Assembly: GCA_014763615.1 (NCBI GenBank)
Contig: JACXVB010000001.1
Span: 62,001-126,000, forward strand
Reading direction: 5' to 3'
Origin: Sphingobacteriales bacterium
GTDB lineage: Bacteria > Bacteroidota > Bacteroidia > Sphingobacteriales > Sphingobacteriaceae
Length of the DNA stretch: 64,000 nt
In this document: positions 1 through 9,479 of the stretch, in pieces
Layout of the letters: the number at the start of each line of letters is the position of its first letter
Position numbering within the stretch: position 1 is the stretch's first letter
Position numbers and translations under genes: made by a program
The notes under the pieces: model-generated
What the model saw: only the letters and a program-made list of their open reading frames with translations
Databases searched by the model: none
What the model was told of the DNA's origin: nothing

Positions 1-855
1 ATTAATTAAAGCTTCTTGATTTTGATCTCCGTTTATGTTGAACTGAATTTTATCACTTACTCTAACCTTGAAATAATCTACAAAATCAGAAATTACCTCA
101 TATACAGAATGGCGTGTTAAAATTGGTGTAGAACCAATTTTAGAAAAACGATCGGCCACGATTTCTAAACGTTTCACATCATTTTCCATTTGCAAAATCA
201 GAGGGTCTCGCTCAGCATTAAACTTATCTTTCAATAATTCCATCCAGGCCATTAAAGACGAGATTGGTGTGCCTAACTGATGTGCTGTTTCCTTTGCTAA
301 ACCTACCCAAACTTGGTTTTGTTCTGATCTTCTTGAAGAGCTAAAGGTGGTGTATGCGATAATTAAAAACAACCCAATTACCGAAAGTTGTATGTAAGGA
401 AAAATCCTCAATTGAGTGAGCAGATTACTATCTTTATAATAAACGTAATATTTAGGCTTGCCATCAAAATCAATAGGAATAGCTTCGTGTTGTGCCTTCA
501 TTGTTCTTAATTCTCTTGAGAAATATTTCGGATCGTACTTCTTATCTTTTTCTAGCTTAATGAATGTTTTTGTTGAATCTAAGGCGGCATAGGTGATGAT
601 AGAATCTTGCAAATTGGTAACGATTACCGGAACTACCAATTTAGCCCTAATGGAGAAGAGATAATTCATCATCTCATCATTGTCTGTATCAAAAAGCTTT
701 TTAAAACTTTGACTCCAAACTTCAGCTCTCGCTCGCTCTGATTTAGAAATGCCTTTGACCAGAAAATCAGTGTACCACAGCGATGAAGCTGCAATAACTA
801 TTGCAAAAAAGAGCAAGAGATATTTCCATCGCCGCTTATATTCGTATGGATTCAT
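1..855 (-). CDS. Sensor histidine kinase, C-terminal part outside the window
   Basis: Reading the minus strand from the ATG at 853-855 gives 285 residues with no stop before the window edge, so the ATP-binding half is missing here. Visible parts are a transmembrane helix at about 11-31, an extracytoplasmic stretch of about 120 residues, a second helix at about 152-171, and a HisKA dimerisation helix with the phospho-acceptor motif ETAHQLGTPISSL (His192). The ETAHQLGTP form is common in Bacteroidota sensor kinases. The usual job is to autophosphorylate and pass phosphate to a response regulator; none is visible on this side, so the partner may lie to the left. The family is clear and the signal is unknown. 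Confidence 0.9.
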   Translation of the reverse strand, partial: MNPYEYKRRWKYLLLFFAIVIAASSLWYTDFLVKGISKSERARAEVWSQSFKKLFDTDNDEMMNYLFSIRAKLVVPVIVTNLQDSIITYAALDSTKTFIKLEKDKKYDPKYFSRELRTMKAQHEAIPIDFDGKPKYYVYYKDSNLLTQLRIFPYIQLSVIGLFLIIAYTTFSSSRRSEQNQVWVGLAKETAHQLGTPISSLMAWMELLKDKFNAERDPLILQMENDVKRLEIVADRFSKIGSTPILTRHSVYEVISDFVDYFKVRVSDKIQFNINGDQNQEALIN

Positions 856-920
856 TGATCATTGAAATAATTTGGAAAGAAGCCAAGTTAAATATTAAAA
901 ATCAATTTCAGATTTCAAGA

Positions 921-952
921 AACAAAAACAGCAGGAAGTAAATTCCCTGCTG
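921..952 (-). terminator. Rho-independent terminator of the SPFH gene
   Basis: Arms CAGCAGG (929-935) and CCTGCTG (946-952) form a hairpin. Read on the minus strand it is followed by a U-rich tail (complement of 921-928). It sits just downstream of the stop of the SPFH gene ending at 976, so it most likely ends the rhodanese/SPFH transcript. Confidence 0.75.
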
Positions 953-975
953 CCATGTATTCATTTTCTAATATC

Positions 976-1881
976 TTAATTTCCACCAATAATTACTGGA
1001 TTTTTACCACTCCCCATGATAATTACTTTTGTGTTTGGCGAGGTAGCAATGGCTTTTTGTGCCTGAATGCTTTCATACTGCAATTGCTTTTCTGATAAGC
1101 CAGTAGATAAAATTTTTTGATAATCTGCGATTCCTTGTGCTTCTACTCTTTTACGCTCGGCCTCTTGCCTTTCTTTCTGAAGCACAAAAGTCATTTTTTG
1201 TGCATCTTGCTCTGCATTGATTTTTGATTCTATAGTTGCCTTTACAGATGCCGGCAAAGAAATATTCCTGATTAGTAATTGTTGCAATTGTAAGCCTCTG
1301 TTAGCAAAACTTTTTTCTATTGTATTAAAAATCTTGTTTTGAAATTCATCTCTTTTGGTTGAATAAAGTGCCACTGCATCGTAAGAAACGGCATTATCTC
1401 TGATGGCTGTTCTGGCAACCGGACGAACGATTTTATCCAAATAATCCCTACCAATTTCTCTCAAAATTCTTGGAGCTTCAGAACTTTTTACATTGAATAA
1501 AACCGAAAGATCTATCACTACTTCTAAGCCATCCGCAGTTAAAATACGGATAGCATCATCTCCTTTAATTTGACCTTCATCATGGTCGGCAGACATGGTG
1601 TAGGTTTGCGTTTTTACATCAAAAGTGGTCACATCTACTAGAGGATTCACAAAATTTAATCCGCTGTAAAGCACATTGCTATCCACTTTTCCAAATAAGG
1701 TTTTTACACCTACCTCTCCAGGCTGAATAATTTTAAAGCAGGAAGTTAAAATTCCAATTATTATAAATGCAGGTCCTAGCAAATATAAAACTTTGCCTAT
1801 TTTTTCTGTTTGCGCTTGCCTTTGTTTACTAATAATGAAACCTAAAACAAACGCAATTACACCAATAAAAATTAATATCAT
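976..1881 (-). CDS. SPFH/Band 7 (prohibitin-like) membrane protein
   Basis: A 301-residue protein with two N-terminal hydrophobic segments (about 1-18 and 31-48), an SPFH/Band 7 domain (about 52-215) beginning IIQPGEVGV, and a charged coiled-coil tail rich in Glu, Gln, Lys and Arg (about 215-260). Prohibitin-like proteins form large membrane-bound rings or microdomain scaffolds and often modulate membrane proteases; no enzymatic activity is expected. Length and order match the bacterial prohibitin family. It lies 8 bases after a small membrane protein and close to a rhodanese on the same strand, so the three are probably co-transcribed. The specific partner cannot be told from the sequence. 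Confidence 0.88.
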   Translation of the reverse strand: MILIFIGVIAFVLGFIISKQRQAQTEKIGKVLYLLGPAFIIIGILTSCFKIIQPGEVGVKTLFGKVDSNVLYSGLNFVNPLVDVTTFDVKTQTYTMSADHDEGQIKGDDAIRILTADGLEVVIDLSVLFNVKSSEAPRILREIGRDYLDKIVRPVARTAIRDNAVSYDAVALYSTKRDEFQNKIFNTIEKSFANRGLQLQQLLIRNISLPASVKATIESKINAEQDAQKMTFVLQKERQEAERKRVEAQGIADYQKILSTGLSEKQLQYESIQAQKAIATSPNTKVIIMGSGKNPVIIGGN

Positions 1882-1889
1882 GATTTTAT

Positions 1890-2126
1890 TTATTTAGGAT
1901 TATTCTTCTTTTTCGTCTTCTTTTTGACATTCTCTTCTGCTTTTTGTTTCATCTCCTGACGAACTACTTGAGTATGTTTTATTTTGTAATAAACACTCAA
2001 GCCAAAAGCCGAAGCACACAAAATCATCACAAATAAATTATAATTCTTATAGGCATAAATCCCTACAATGGCTGTTCCGATGAGCAACACATTTAGCAAA
2101 ACGCTAAAAATAATATGTTTTCCCAT
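1890..2126 (-). CDS. Small membrane protein of unknown function
   Basis: A 78-residue protein with two hydrophobic segments (about 5-25 and 30-47) and a very basic, Lys-rich tail from about residue 52 that is probably cytoplasmic. I do not recognise a named family. It is squeezed between the rhodanese (6-base gap) and the SPFH gene (8-base gap) on the same strand, which supports it being a real operon member. A role beside the SPFH protein in the membrane is possible but is inference only. Confidence 0.72.
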   Translation of the reverse strand: MGKHIIFSVLLNVLLIGTAIVGIYAYKNYNLFVMILCASAFGLSVYYKIKHTQVVRQEMKQKAEENVKKKTKKKNNPK

Positions 2127-2132
2127 TATGGT

Positions 2133-2450
2133 TTAGTAAACCGGCATTTCTGGATTAACCTCCGCTTTCCAAGCTAAAATCCCACCTTTTAAATTGTACA
2201 AATTGGTGTAAGCAAAATTTCTCTCTAACTGACCAATAGCGGCAGCACTTCTAGCACCGCTTCTACATTGCATCACTACGGGTTTGTCTTTTGAGATTTT
2301 ATCGGCTTCTATCAAAATTCCTGCTAAAGGAATATTCTCGCCGTTTAGGTTAGACATTTCATATTCAAAAGGCTCACGAACATCAATCAATTGGAAAACT
2401 TTGCCTTCTGCTTGCCATTGCTTTAATTCTAAAACGGTGATTTCTTTCAT
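2133..2450 (-). CDS. Single-domain rhodanese-like protein
   Basis: A 105-residue cytoplasmic protein covering one rhodanese domain. The N-terminal part has LIDVREPFEYE (about 21-31) and the active-site loop is CRSGARS with Cys62 as the persulfide-carrying residue; GGILAWK closes the fold. Single-domain rhodaneses move sulfane sulfur from thiosulfate or protein persulfides, but the physiological donor and acceptor differ by organism. It is the first gene of a tight minus-strand trio with a small membrane protein and the SPFH protein. Catalytic residues appear intact. Confidence 0.92.
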   Translation of the reverse strand: MKEITVLELKQWQAEGKVFQLIDVREPFEYEMSNLNGENIPLAGILIEADKISKDKPVVMQCRSGARSAAAIGQLERNFAYTNLYNLKGGILAWKAEVNPEMPVY

Positions 2451-2549
2451 TTTTATGATTTTTTGAAATCAAAATTAGAAAAAAATAATGGCTAACGCTA
2501 ATCTATCAAATAGGTACTTTTTTAGATTTTTAATTTATTGATCTACTTT

Positions 2550-3980
2550 TTATTTGGCAACAAATAAGTTTTTAGGAATGTTAATTTTAAATATATGGTA
2601 CGCATCATCTTTGTAACCTACATAGTATAGATTTTCTGTTTCGGAATCGTAAATCATCGAAGTTTCAGAACTATTTGAGTTGATTTTTGCACCAAGATTA
2701 ATTGGATCGCTCCATTTTTTCCACGTATCATCAAGCCTAATGGTATAAAATAAATCATAATCTCCATAGCCACTAAAACCATTGCTTGCAAATAATAATA
2801 CCTTCTCGTCATCACATAAAAAAGGAGAAGATTCATCATTAGCCGAGTTGATATTTTTACCCAAATTTTGAAGAAAGGAATATGTGCCATCCTCCTTCAC
2901 TTTGCTGTAATAAAGGTCTAAAGCACCTTGTGTAATGTCTGATTCTACTCCTAGAATTAATATGCTGGCATCTTTATTTGAACTTAGCGTAGCAATATCT
3001 TCAAAGTTGTTATAGGCAACAATTTCCAAATTTTTATCAAAAACATAATCGCTTCCATCATATTTAAAAAACTCAAAACCTGTTTCTGTTTTGCCTCTAT
3101 TATAAGGTTTTCCTCCATGTATTAATTTAGATTGATCTTTTGTGATGGCTGCTATGTAATTGTAGCTGGTGTTTTTATTCAAATTAGGAGAAACCAAATT
3201 TAGGTTTGTCCATTGGTTATCCTTTTGTTCTAAAGTGTAGATTTTAGAATTTTCGGTTTCATCATACATACTGATGAATATTTTATTTTTTACCAAAGCA
3301 TCTAAATTAAAATTATTAGGCGATGAGTACACACTTTGTGGTGCTGCCAAATTTTCTAATTCTTGGGTAGAATTGATTAATGGTAAAAGTTTAGTGTCGT
3401 TATCAGAAATCCCTACTGCATCAATTTGCTTATCTCCCTCAGTTTTCTTGAAATTGAATACAATTCTAAGCGCTTTTACATTTTCTTGTGGTTCCTCTAA
3501 AATGGCGTATTCTATACCTGGGTTGATATTAACTTCAGGTGCTTTAACCACTTTTCTACGCTTTTTACTAAAATAATAGCTTCGGTTAAACTCCTTACTT
3601 TTTTCTTTCCAATAGGTAACATCCAGCTTATTTCTAAAAATCTCTTTGTATTTTCCATTACCATTACCCACCATAACTTTTACTAAACAGCCAGAATTTA
3701 GGTTCTCAAAAATGGCTATTTGTTTTACAGTTTGTGCTTTCTCAAATTCTACTTCTATAAAATCATGTCCATCTTGTGCATTTTTGGGTGCCCAAGCATT
3801 TGGGCTGTCTCCAGCTTGCGGAAATACATCTGGTTTGCCAACTATCCTTCTACTGCTATATTGCTTTCCTCCTAAATCTGATGAACTTTTTATTACTCTA
3901 GAAACCCATTGAATTTCTTGGCCATGTACCTGTAATACAGATAAAATAAGTAATGCAAATATTATTCTTTTCATAATCAC
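2550..3980 (-). CDS. Secreted protein with PD40/TolB-type beta-propeller repeats
   Basis: A 476-residue protein with a signal peptide ending near VHGQ (about residue 20). The first half contains an IEVEF-type beta-rich segment (about 75-190). The second half has repeats resembling PD40 blades of OmpA-associated proteins, such as SSPFLCDDEKVLLFAS, DYDLFYT and DPINLGAKINS. This is the region found in front of OmpA domains in many Bacteroidota envelope proteins, including the PorE family, but no OmpA peptidoglycan-binding domain follows. The role is probably structural or binding, in the periplasm or at the outer membrane. The start may be this ATG or the one two codons later (3974). Confidence 0.75.
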   Translation of the reverse strand: MIMKRIIFALLILSVLQVHGQEIQWVSRVIKSSSDLGGKQYSSRRIVGKPDVFPQAGDSPNAWAPKNAQDGHDFIEVEFEKAQTVKQIAIFENLNSGCLVKVMVGNGNGKYKEIFRNKLDVTYWKEKSKEFNRSYYFSKKRRKVVKAPEVNINPGIEYAILEEPQENVKALRIVFNFKKTEGDKQIDAVGISDNDTKLLPLINSTQELENLAAPQSVYSSPNNFNLDALVKNKIFISMYDETENSKIYTLEQKDNQWTNLNLVSPNLNKNTSYNYIAAITKDQSKLIHGGKPYNRGKTETGFEFFKYDGSDYVFDKNLEIVAYNNFEDIATLSSNKDASILILGVESDITQGALDLYYSKVKEDGTYSFLQNLGKNINSANDESSPFLCDDEKVLLFASNGFSGYGDYDLFYTIRLDDTWKKWSDPINLGAKINSNSSETSMIYDSETENLYYVGYKDDAYHIFKINIPKNLFVAK

Positions 3981-3985
3981 GAGTT

Positions 3986-4017
3986 AAAAAAAACGGCTGC
4001 AACCTAAGTTGCAACCG
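3986..4017 (-). terminator. Rho-independent terminator of the PQQ-propeller gene
   Basis: Arms CGGCTGCAA (3994-4002) and TTGCAACCG (4009-4017) pair around a six-base loop with one mismatch. The eight A residues at 3986-3993 become the U tract on the minus strand. It lies between the stop of the 616-residue protein gene (4050) and the start of the next minus-strand gene (3980), so the two are probably separate transcripts. Confidence 0.8.
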
Positions 4018-4049
4018 TACCACAAACAATTGCCACTAAGCAATAGTCT

Positions 4050-5900
4050 TTAGTTGTTTACTTTAATTTTTTCTAATTTTTTACCTTTAAATGCGTAGAT
4101 ATATTCGCCATCATCAGAAATATCAATACCATCTCCATAAACTGGGCTTCCTCCTTTACCTTTAGATTCTACTGTTCCTTTGGTTTCGCCGGTTTCCATG
4201 TTGATGCCATGAATAATATTTTTCTTGTTTTTTTGGTTTCTTAAAAAGAAGTTTCCATTTATATCATACCAAAAATCAATTCCAGCTAATTTATCGGTAG
4301 CGTAGTTTCTTTTACCATCGCCTTTTTTGTAGCTAGCCAACCCTTTTTCAGAAACTACAACTACGTTATCACCATAATCAATCACATCAAAAGCTTTGCC
4401 CACTTTAGCATCTTGATGTTTAACATCAAAAAGCTGCTTTCCGGATGCAATATCGTAAGAGTAAAACTCGTCACCATCGCCAACAAAAACGGTTTTGTCT
4501 TTATCAATAATCATATCGGTAATGCGCTTATCAAACCTTTCTGACCTCCAAACAGTAGTTCCGTCTTTATCATTTAATGCCAATAAACCGTTTTTCTGAT
4601 TTACGTAATCTGAGTAGATTTTATAAGTAATTGTGGTGCCTGAAAATCCAGATGAGCCTAAACCACCGCCTGAGGTTTGCCTTTCAATTTCTTGAACCTG
4701 TACTTTACCACCTACTTGTACCATAATTCTGTCGCCTGCTTTGTAAATTTTGGGCATCGAGAAAGCACCTGTAATTTTTTCAGATGCCCACAACAATTTT
4801 CCGGTTTGGATATCATGTTTTTCTACATATTTAGTTCGGCTTCTGGTAGCAAAAATCACAATATAAACCGCATCATCAGTAAAGAGTGGATCAGCCAGCG
4901 TTCTGTAAATTTTCTTTTGACTACCCCCTCTGCCAGCCATATTATTTAAAAGACTATTGTTGGTTGCGTTGATATCATTTTCATATGCTACTTCCCAAAG
5001 TTTTTGTCCATTATTGATATTATAAACTTGTATCCCATCTAACCATAAGAAAAGTTTGTCTCCTCTTAACCATAAATCAAGAATTGGTTTACGGGTGACT
5101 AATTCTTTTTCTATCGTTCCTCTAAATGAAGCGTCCCATAAAATTTCACCGTTAGAAGCGTTTATTTTTAATAATTGATTCTTAAAACCAGAAATTAATG
5201 CCCCTAAAGCGGTTGGCTTAAAGTTTAGCATTACAATTTCGTTTTTTGCCGCATCATAAACGTATTTAGCAACAGCACCTTTAATCAATTTGGTTTCCCA
5301 CATTTTCTCTCCGGTGGTGGCTTTTACCATGTTCATTCCATCTTTTTGGGCAATTAAAAAGGCGTCCAATTCGGAAATGTACTTTACTGTTTCTATCTCA
5401 TCGCCGGCACTATTTAAGTTTCCTTTATCTTTTGGAATTAAGTTCTGATAGTTTTCACTATTCCAAAGCTCTTTACCGTTTGCAACATCAATTACCGCAA
5501 TTCTATCAGTACCTAATTTTCTAGAATCGAATAAGAAAAGATAGCCACCTTTACCTCCTTCTTTCCAAATAACATATTGATATTCGCTTTTATTGGTTTT
5601 GTTAGTAGTTAGGGTTTTATAATCGCCTTCCCAAACCATTTTACCTTCGCTGTTCATTACCGTGGCCGAGTTATCATCAGTTCCTAACACCAAACCATCT
5701 CCCTTTCCACCTGTTACAGCTAAAAAATCAGCTTTATTAGCAAATTCAGATTCCCAAACGGTTTTAAAATTTCCGGAAGTTTTACTTCCTTTACCGGCTA
5801 CCATTCCACCTAGTTTGTCTTTTAATTTACCAAACTGTGCATTGGCCGCAAACCCACTACTTACCAGTAGCAGAAAGAATGCAATAATTTTTTTATTCAT
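4050..5900 (-). CDS. Secreted PQQ-like beta-propeller protein
   Basis: A 616-residue protein with a signal peptide (about 1-21, ending ANAQ). The mature part shows repeated outer-strand motifs of the PQQ/quinoprotein propeller fold, such as GKELWNS, GEKMWETK, GEILWDAS, GQKLWEV and GTTVWRSE, spaced 40-70 residues apart. Such propellers are found in alcohol dehydrogenases (which need PQQ and extra catalytic residues) and in scaffolds such as BamB. I see no quinoprotein dehydrogenase signature, so a binding or scaffold role is more likely. A smaller secreted protein lies 34 bases upstream on the same strand. The substrate is unknown. Confidence 0.78.
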   Translation of the reverse strand: MNKKIIAFFLLLVSSGFAANAQFGKLKDKLGGMVAGKGSKTSGNFKTVWESEFANKADFLAVTGGKGDGLVLGTDDNSATVMNSEGKMVWEGDYKTLTTNKTNKSEYQYVIWKEGGKGGYLFLFDSRKLGTDRIAVIDVANGKELWNSENYQNLIPKDKGNLNSAGDEIETVKYISELDAFLIAQKDGMNMVKATTGEKMWETKLIKGAVAKYVYDAAKNEIVMLNFKPTALGALISGFKNQLLKINASNGEILWDASFRGTIEKELVTRKPILDLWLRGDKLFLWLDGIQVYNINNGQKLWEVAYENDINATNNSLLNNMAGRGGSQKKIYRTLADPLFTDDAVYIVIFATRSRTKYVEKHDIQTGKLLWASEKITGAFSMPKIYKAGDRIMVQVGGKVQVQEIERQTSGGGLGSSGFSGTTITYKIYSDYVNQKNGLLALNDKDGTTVWRSERFDKRITDMIIDKDKTVFVGDGDEFYSYDIASGKQLFDVKHQDAKVGKAFDVIDYGDNVVVVSEKGLASYKKGDGKRNYATDKLAGIDFWYDINGNFFLRNQKNKKNIIHGINMETGETKGTVESKGKGGSPVYGDGIDISDDGEYIYAFKGKKLEKIKVNN

Positions 5901-5934
5901 TTTTTTGTTGATTTGTTTGTGATTTGTTTATAAT

Positions 5935-6321
5935 TTATAACTGAATTGTTTGTCTGATTTTGTATTTCTGTTGCTTAGGCAGCTTAAAGTTGAATTTGTA
6001 ATCGAGTAGATAATCCGATAAAAATTCAAAGAAGTCGTTATTTTTAATGTCAGAATCTACTTTAAAGAAAGTAGCAATCTTGCCGTTTTTAACAACAGAT
6101 ATATCGGTAACTATGTAACCTGTTACATCTGCAAATTTTTTATCCTTTATTTTTAAAAAATCTTTACTCTTAAAAACGGTTTCGATTTCTTGACTGACAG
6201 CCTCTTGCACCTGCTCCTCATCCGTTAGCGTTTTTTTTTGTTGTGCAAAAGATGTAAAGCTTGCAGTTAATAAAAGGATGCAAAATGTGAATTTGAAGAT
6301 TGGAGAAGTTTTCATTTTCAT
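5935..6321 (-). CDS. Small secreted protein of unknown function
   Basis: A 128-residue protein with a clear signal peptide (about 1-26, SFTSFAQQ). The mature part is mixed alpha/beta and Lys-rich; I do not recognise a family. It is directly upstream of the PQQ-propeller gene on the same strand with a 34-base gap, so the two are probably co-transcribed and may act together in the periplasm. Signal peptide, gene spacing and codon use like the neighbours support it being real. Confidence 0.72.
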   Translation of the reverse strand: MKMKTSPIFKFTFCILLLTASFTSFAQQKKTLTDEEQVQEAVSQEIETVFKSKDFLKIKDKKFADVTGYIVTDISVVKNGKIATFFKVDSDIKNNDFFEFLSDYLLDYKFNFKLPKQQKYKIRQTIQL

Positions 6322-6462
6322 TAATTTATTTACGTAAATATGAAGAATGTTTCAGGCTGTTGATATACGTAGAAATACGTATTTTGCATTTTCCTTATCC
6401 TAATCACACCATTAAGAAACAAAATGCGTTCTTTGTGACGTAGTTATTGACTTTTTAAATAC

Positions 6463-7575
6463 ATGAAAAAAATCACCGATTTCTTTTGGTTCTGTTCTGG
6501 AGTTCATGTTGATACGCTTAAGAAATTTCCAACAGAGCATAACAAGTTTGTTGGGATTGGTGCTACCATATTTTTCACCGCTTTATTCGCAACTTTATCA
6601 GGCGGTTACGCCATGTATTTTGTGTTTTCTGGAAGTACAGCCGCCGTTTTATTTGCCATCACTTTTGGGGTTATTTGGGGATTAGCCATTTTTAATATGG
6701 ATAGATATATCGTGTCTAGCATCAAAAAAACGGGTAGTACAAATCATCAAATTCTACAAGCGATGCCCAGAATTTTACTGGCTATCATGATTGGTGTGGT
6801 GATATCTCGGCCTTTGGAGCTAAAAATCTTTGATAAAGAAATCAGACAAAAACTGAAAACCAACTATCTGAATGGACAAAGAGCCAAAATTGACACCTTA
6901 AATAATGCTTTCAGTAAAAAATACAACCTAGAACTCACCAAAGAAAAGGATTTAAAAACCGAGAAAGATTCCTTAGAAAAGGATATTAATCGCTCAAGAT
7001 ATATTTTAAATCAAGAAGTTTTTGGCGATAAAACCAACCAAACTAGTGGCATCATGGGCTTTGGAACCTACGCCAAGCAAAAAGAAGCTGTTTTAGCACA
7101 AAAGGAAGAAAGATTAAATCAGGTAAGAAAAGATTTAGATCAACTAGATAAAATCATTGATTTGCGTAAAGAGATGGATGGTTTAAACAGTACTAAACTT
7201 TTTAACGAACACGAGCTAGACAGCTTAGCCAATGTAGCCGGCTTTGCCGATAAAAACTATGCTTTGGGTCAACTTTCCTTTAACCCTGATGGAACACGAG
7301 ATGTGGATACTTATTTAGCCATATCTTTTATTTCCTTCTTGTTCATCTTGTTAGAATGTCTCCCAGTTTTTGTGAAATTAATGAGCGATAAAGGTCCTTA
7401 TGATGTTGCTTTACAAGATATCGAAGAGCTAGCGGTTCATCAAAGCGAGAAATCTAAAGAGCATCAAATTGTAGTTACGGATAATATTCAGGATACTAAA
7501 AATGATGCTGAAACTGAAAAGCATAAAACACTCATCCACCGAAAGGTGAAAAAAGATTTAGAAGAAAATCCTTAA
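6463..7575 (+). CDS. DUF4407 membrane protein
   Basis: A 370-residue protein with the DUF4407 arrangement: three transmembrane segments near the N-terminus (about 28-52, 59-78 and 100-118), a long charged coiled-coil stretch (about 130-240), a fourth helix (about 284-308) and a hydrophilic cytoplasmic tail. The conserved-looking FNMDRYIVSS follows the second helix. The family is widespread in Bacteroidota and has no established function. It opens the plus-strand block before the peptidase genes; the 78-base gap to the next gene contains no clear terminator, so co-expression with the peptidases is possible but not shown. Confidence 0.85.
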   Translation: MKKITDFFWFCSGVHVDTLKKFPTEHNKFVGIGATIFFTALFATLSGGYAMYFVFSGSTAAVLFAITFGVIWGLAIFNMDRYIVSSIKKTGSTNHQILQAMPRILLAIMIGVVISRPLELKIFDKEIRQKLKTNYLNGQRAKIDTLNNAFSKKYNLELTKEKDLKTEKDSLEKDINRSRYILNQEVFGDKTNQTSGIMGFGTYAKQKEAVLAQKEERLNQVRKDLDQLDKIIDLRKEMDGLNSTKLFNEHELDSLANVAGFADKNYALGQLSFNPDGTRDVDTYLAISFISFLFILLECLPVFVKLMSDKGPYDVALQDIEELAVHQSEKSKEHQIVVTDNIQDTKNDAETEKHKTLIHRKVKKDLEENP

Positions 7576-7653
7576 ATAAATTCATCACATTTCGCTTACA
7601 TTCTTCATTTCCGCGATATTTATACTAATTTCATTTCCTTAAAATGAGATTTA

Positions 7654-9477
7654 ATGAAGAAATTATTTTTAATCACAGCTTTATTTTTTATTAGTGGATT
7701 AGTGCTTGCGCAAGATGCGATAGAATACACCCTATCTTTTGAAAATGCCGTTCATCATGAAGCTTTTATCAGTATGATGATTCCTCAAATTCCAGCAGGA
7801 CCATTAAAGGTGAGAATGAGTCGTTCTTCCCCCGGTCGCTACGCTACTCATGAGTTTGGTAAAAACATTTACGATGTACATGCTTATGATGCCGATGGAA
7901 CCGAAATTGATATCCACCAAACAGAAGGTGATGTTTATGAAATCCCAAAACATAAAGATCAAGTTAAAATCACTTATATATTATTTGGCAACTTAGTGGA
8001 TGGCACTTATGATGGAATTGACCATCGTCATGCACATTTGAATATGCCTGCCACTTTTCTTTGGGCTCCAAGTATGCAAGAGCGCCCCATAAAAGTGAAA
8101 TTTATCTTAGCTCCCACTTGGAAAGTAGCCACCCAGTTAAAACCAGATAATGGTTTTTACTACGCACCAAACCTGCAGTATTTTATGGATAGCCCTATTG
8201 AACTATCAGATTATAGAACAAGTGCTTGGGAAGTAGCCAATCCAGATGGGTTAAAACAAAGTGTAGGCATAGTTTTTCATGGTGCTAATTCTGATGCGGC
8301 TTATACCAATTTTGAAAGTAAAGTAAAAAAGATTGTAAATGAAGAGCAAGCCGTTTATGGCGAATTGCCTAAGTATGATTATGGTCAATATCGCTTTCAA
8401 ATTGATGTTTTACCCACCAATAATGGTGATGGGATGGAGCACCGTAATTCTACCTGTATCACTAATCAAGGTGAAAGCTTAGACAAAGCCGAAGCTAGCG
8501 TTTTAAGTACTGTTGCGCATGAATATTTCCATAGCTGGAATGTAGAACGCATGCGACCAAAAACCATTGAACCCTTTAATTTTGAACACGCTAACATGAG
8601 TGATGGACTTTGGTTTGCCGAAGGTTTTACGCAGTATTATGGCAACTTGGCTTTAGAACGCTCTAACATCAAATCTATGGATGAGTTTATCACTACACAA
8701 GGCTACTACTTAAACGCCGTTTTAAACTCGCCTGGAGCAAATAAATATTCTCCAATTTTCATGAGTCAAAGAGCCGTATTTGTAGATGCCGGGGTAGCCA
8801 TTGATGAAACTAATAACAGCAATATTTTCAGCTCTTATTACCTCTATGGTGATATTACCGCACTAGCATTAGACCTTACCTTACGCTATCAATTCAATTT
8901 AACATTGGATGATTATATGAGAGCCGTTTGGAAAGCACATGGTAAAACAGAGATTCCTTATCAAATAAAAGATTTACAGAAAATTTTAGGTGAGGTTACT
9001 CAGAGCCCTGATTTTGCAAAATTCTTTTTCTCAAAATATATCTACGGAACAGAAAAAGCAGATTATAGCAGTTTATTAGCACATGCCGGCTTCGTGTTTA
9101 CCCGAGCTAAAGCTGATGAGGCTTGGATTGGAAACCATCGTTTCACTACTAGCGATGGTAAAGTCATGATCAACTCCCCAGCCATTCAAGGTACACCAAT
9201 TTACATTGCAGGCTTAGATGCCGGAGATGCCATCACACAAATGGATGATACCAAAATCACGAATGTGAATGATTTAAATAACTTCCTAAAAAGTAAAAAG
9301 CCAGGAGATGAAGTAAAAGTTTATTTCGAAAGTTTCGGACAAGATAAAACTACCACTATTAAATTGGCAAATGATCCCACTATCAGTGTAGTGAGCTATG
9401 AAAATGCAGGAAAAGAAGTTACTCCAGAAATCGCAAAATTTAGAGCAGCTTGGCTCAATTCAAAAGTTAAAAATTAA
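7654..9477 (+). CDS. Secreted M61 (glycyl aminopeptidase type) metallopeptidase with PDZ domain
   Basis: A 607-residue protein with a signal peptide (1-19, ending VLAQ). An N-terminal beta domain is followed by a gluzincin catalytic domain with the zinc motif HEYFHSW (His289, Glu290, His293) and the downstream ligand Glu323 in FAEGFTQYYG. A PDZ-like domain closes the protein (about 500-590, with AGLDAGDAI). This is the M61 layout, whose characterised members are aminopeptidases with preference for glycine or alanine. All zinc ligands are present. It lies two bases before an M28 peptidase and is followed by a dipeptidyl peptidase, consistent with stepwise periplasmic peptide breakdown. Confidence 0.93.
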   Translation: MKKLFLITALFFISGLVLAQDAIEYTLSFENAVHHEAFISMMIPQIPAGPLKVRMSRSSPGRYATHEFGKNIYDVHAYDADGTEIDIHQTEGDVYEIPKHKDQVKITYILFGNLVDGTYDGIDHRHAHLNMPATFLWAPSMQERPIKVKFILAPTWKVATQLKPDNGFYYAPNLQYFMDSPIELSDYRTSAWEVANPDGLKQSVGIVFHGANSDAAYTNFESKVKKIVNEEQAVYGELPKYDYGQYRFQIDVLPTNNGDGMEHRNSTCITNQGESLDKAEASVLSTVAHEYFHSWNVERMRPKTIEPFNFEHANMSDGLWFAEGFTQYYGNLALERSNIKSMDEFITTQGYYLNAVLNSPGANKYSPIFMSQRAVFVDAGVAIDETNNSNIFSSYYLYGDITALALDLTLRYQFNLTLDDYMRAVWKAHGKTEIPYQIKDLQKILGEVTQSPDFAKFFFSKYIYGTEKADYSSLLAHAGFVFTRAKADEAWIGNHRFTTSDGKVMINSPAIQGTPIYIAGLDAGDAITQMDDTKITNVNDLNNFLKSKKPGDEVKVYFESFGQDKTTTIKLANDPTISVVSYENAGKEVTPEIAKFRAAWLNSKVKN

Positions 9478-9479
9478 GG

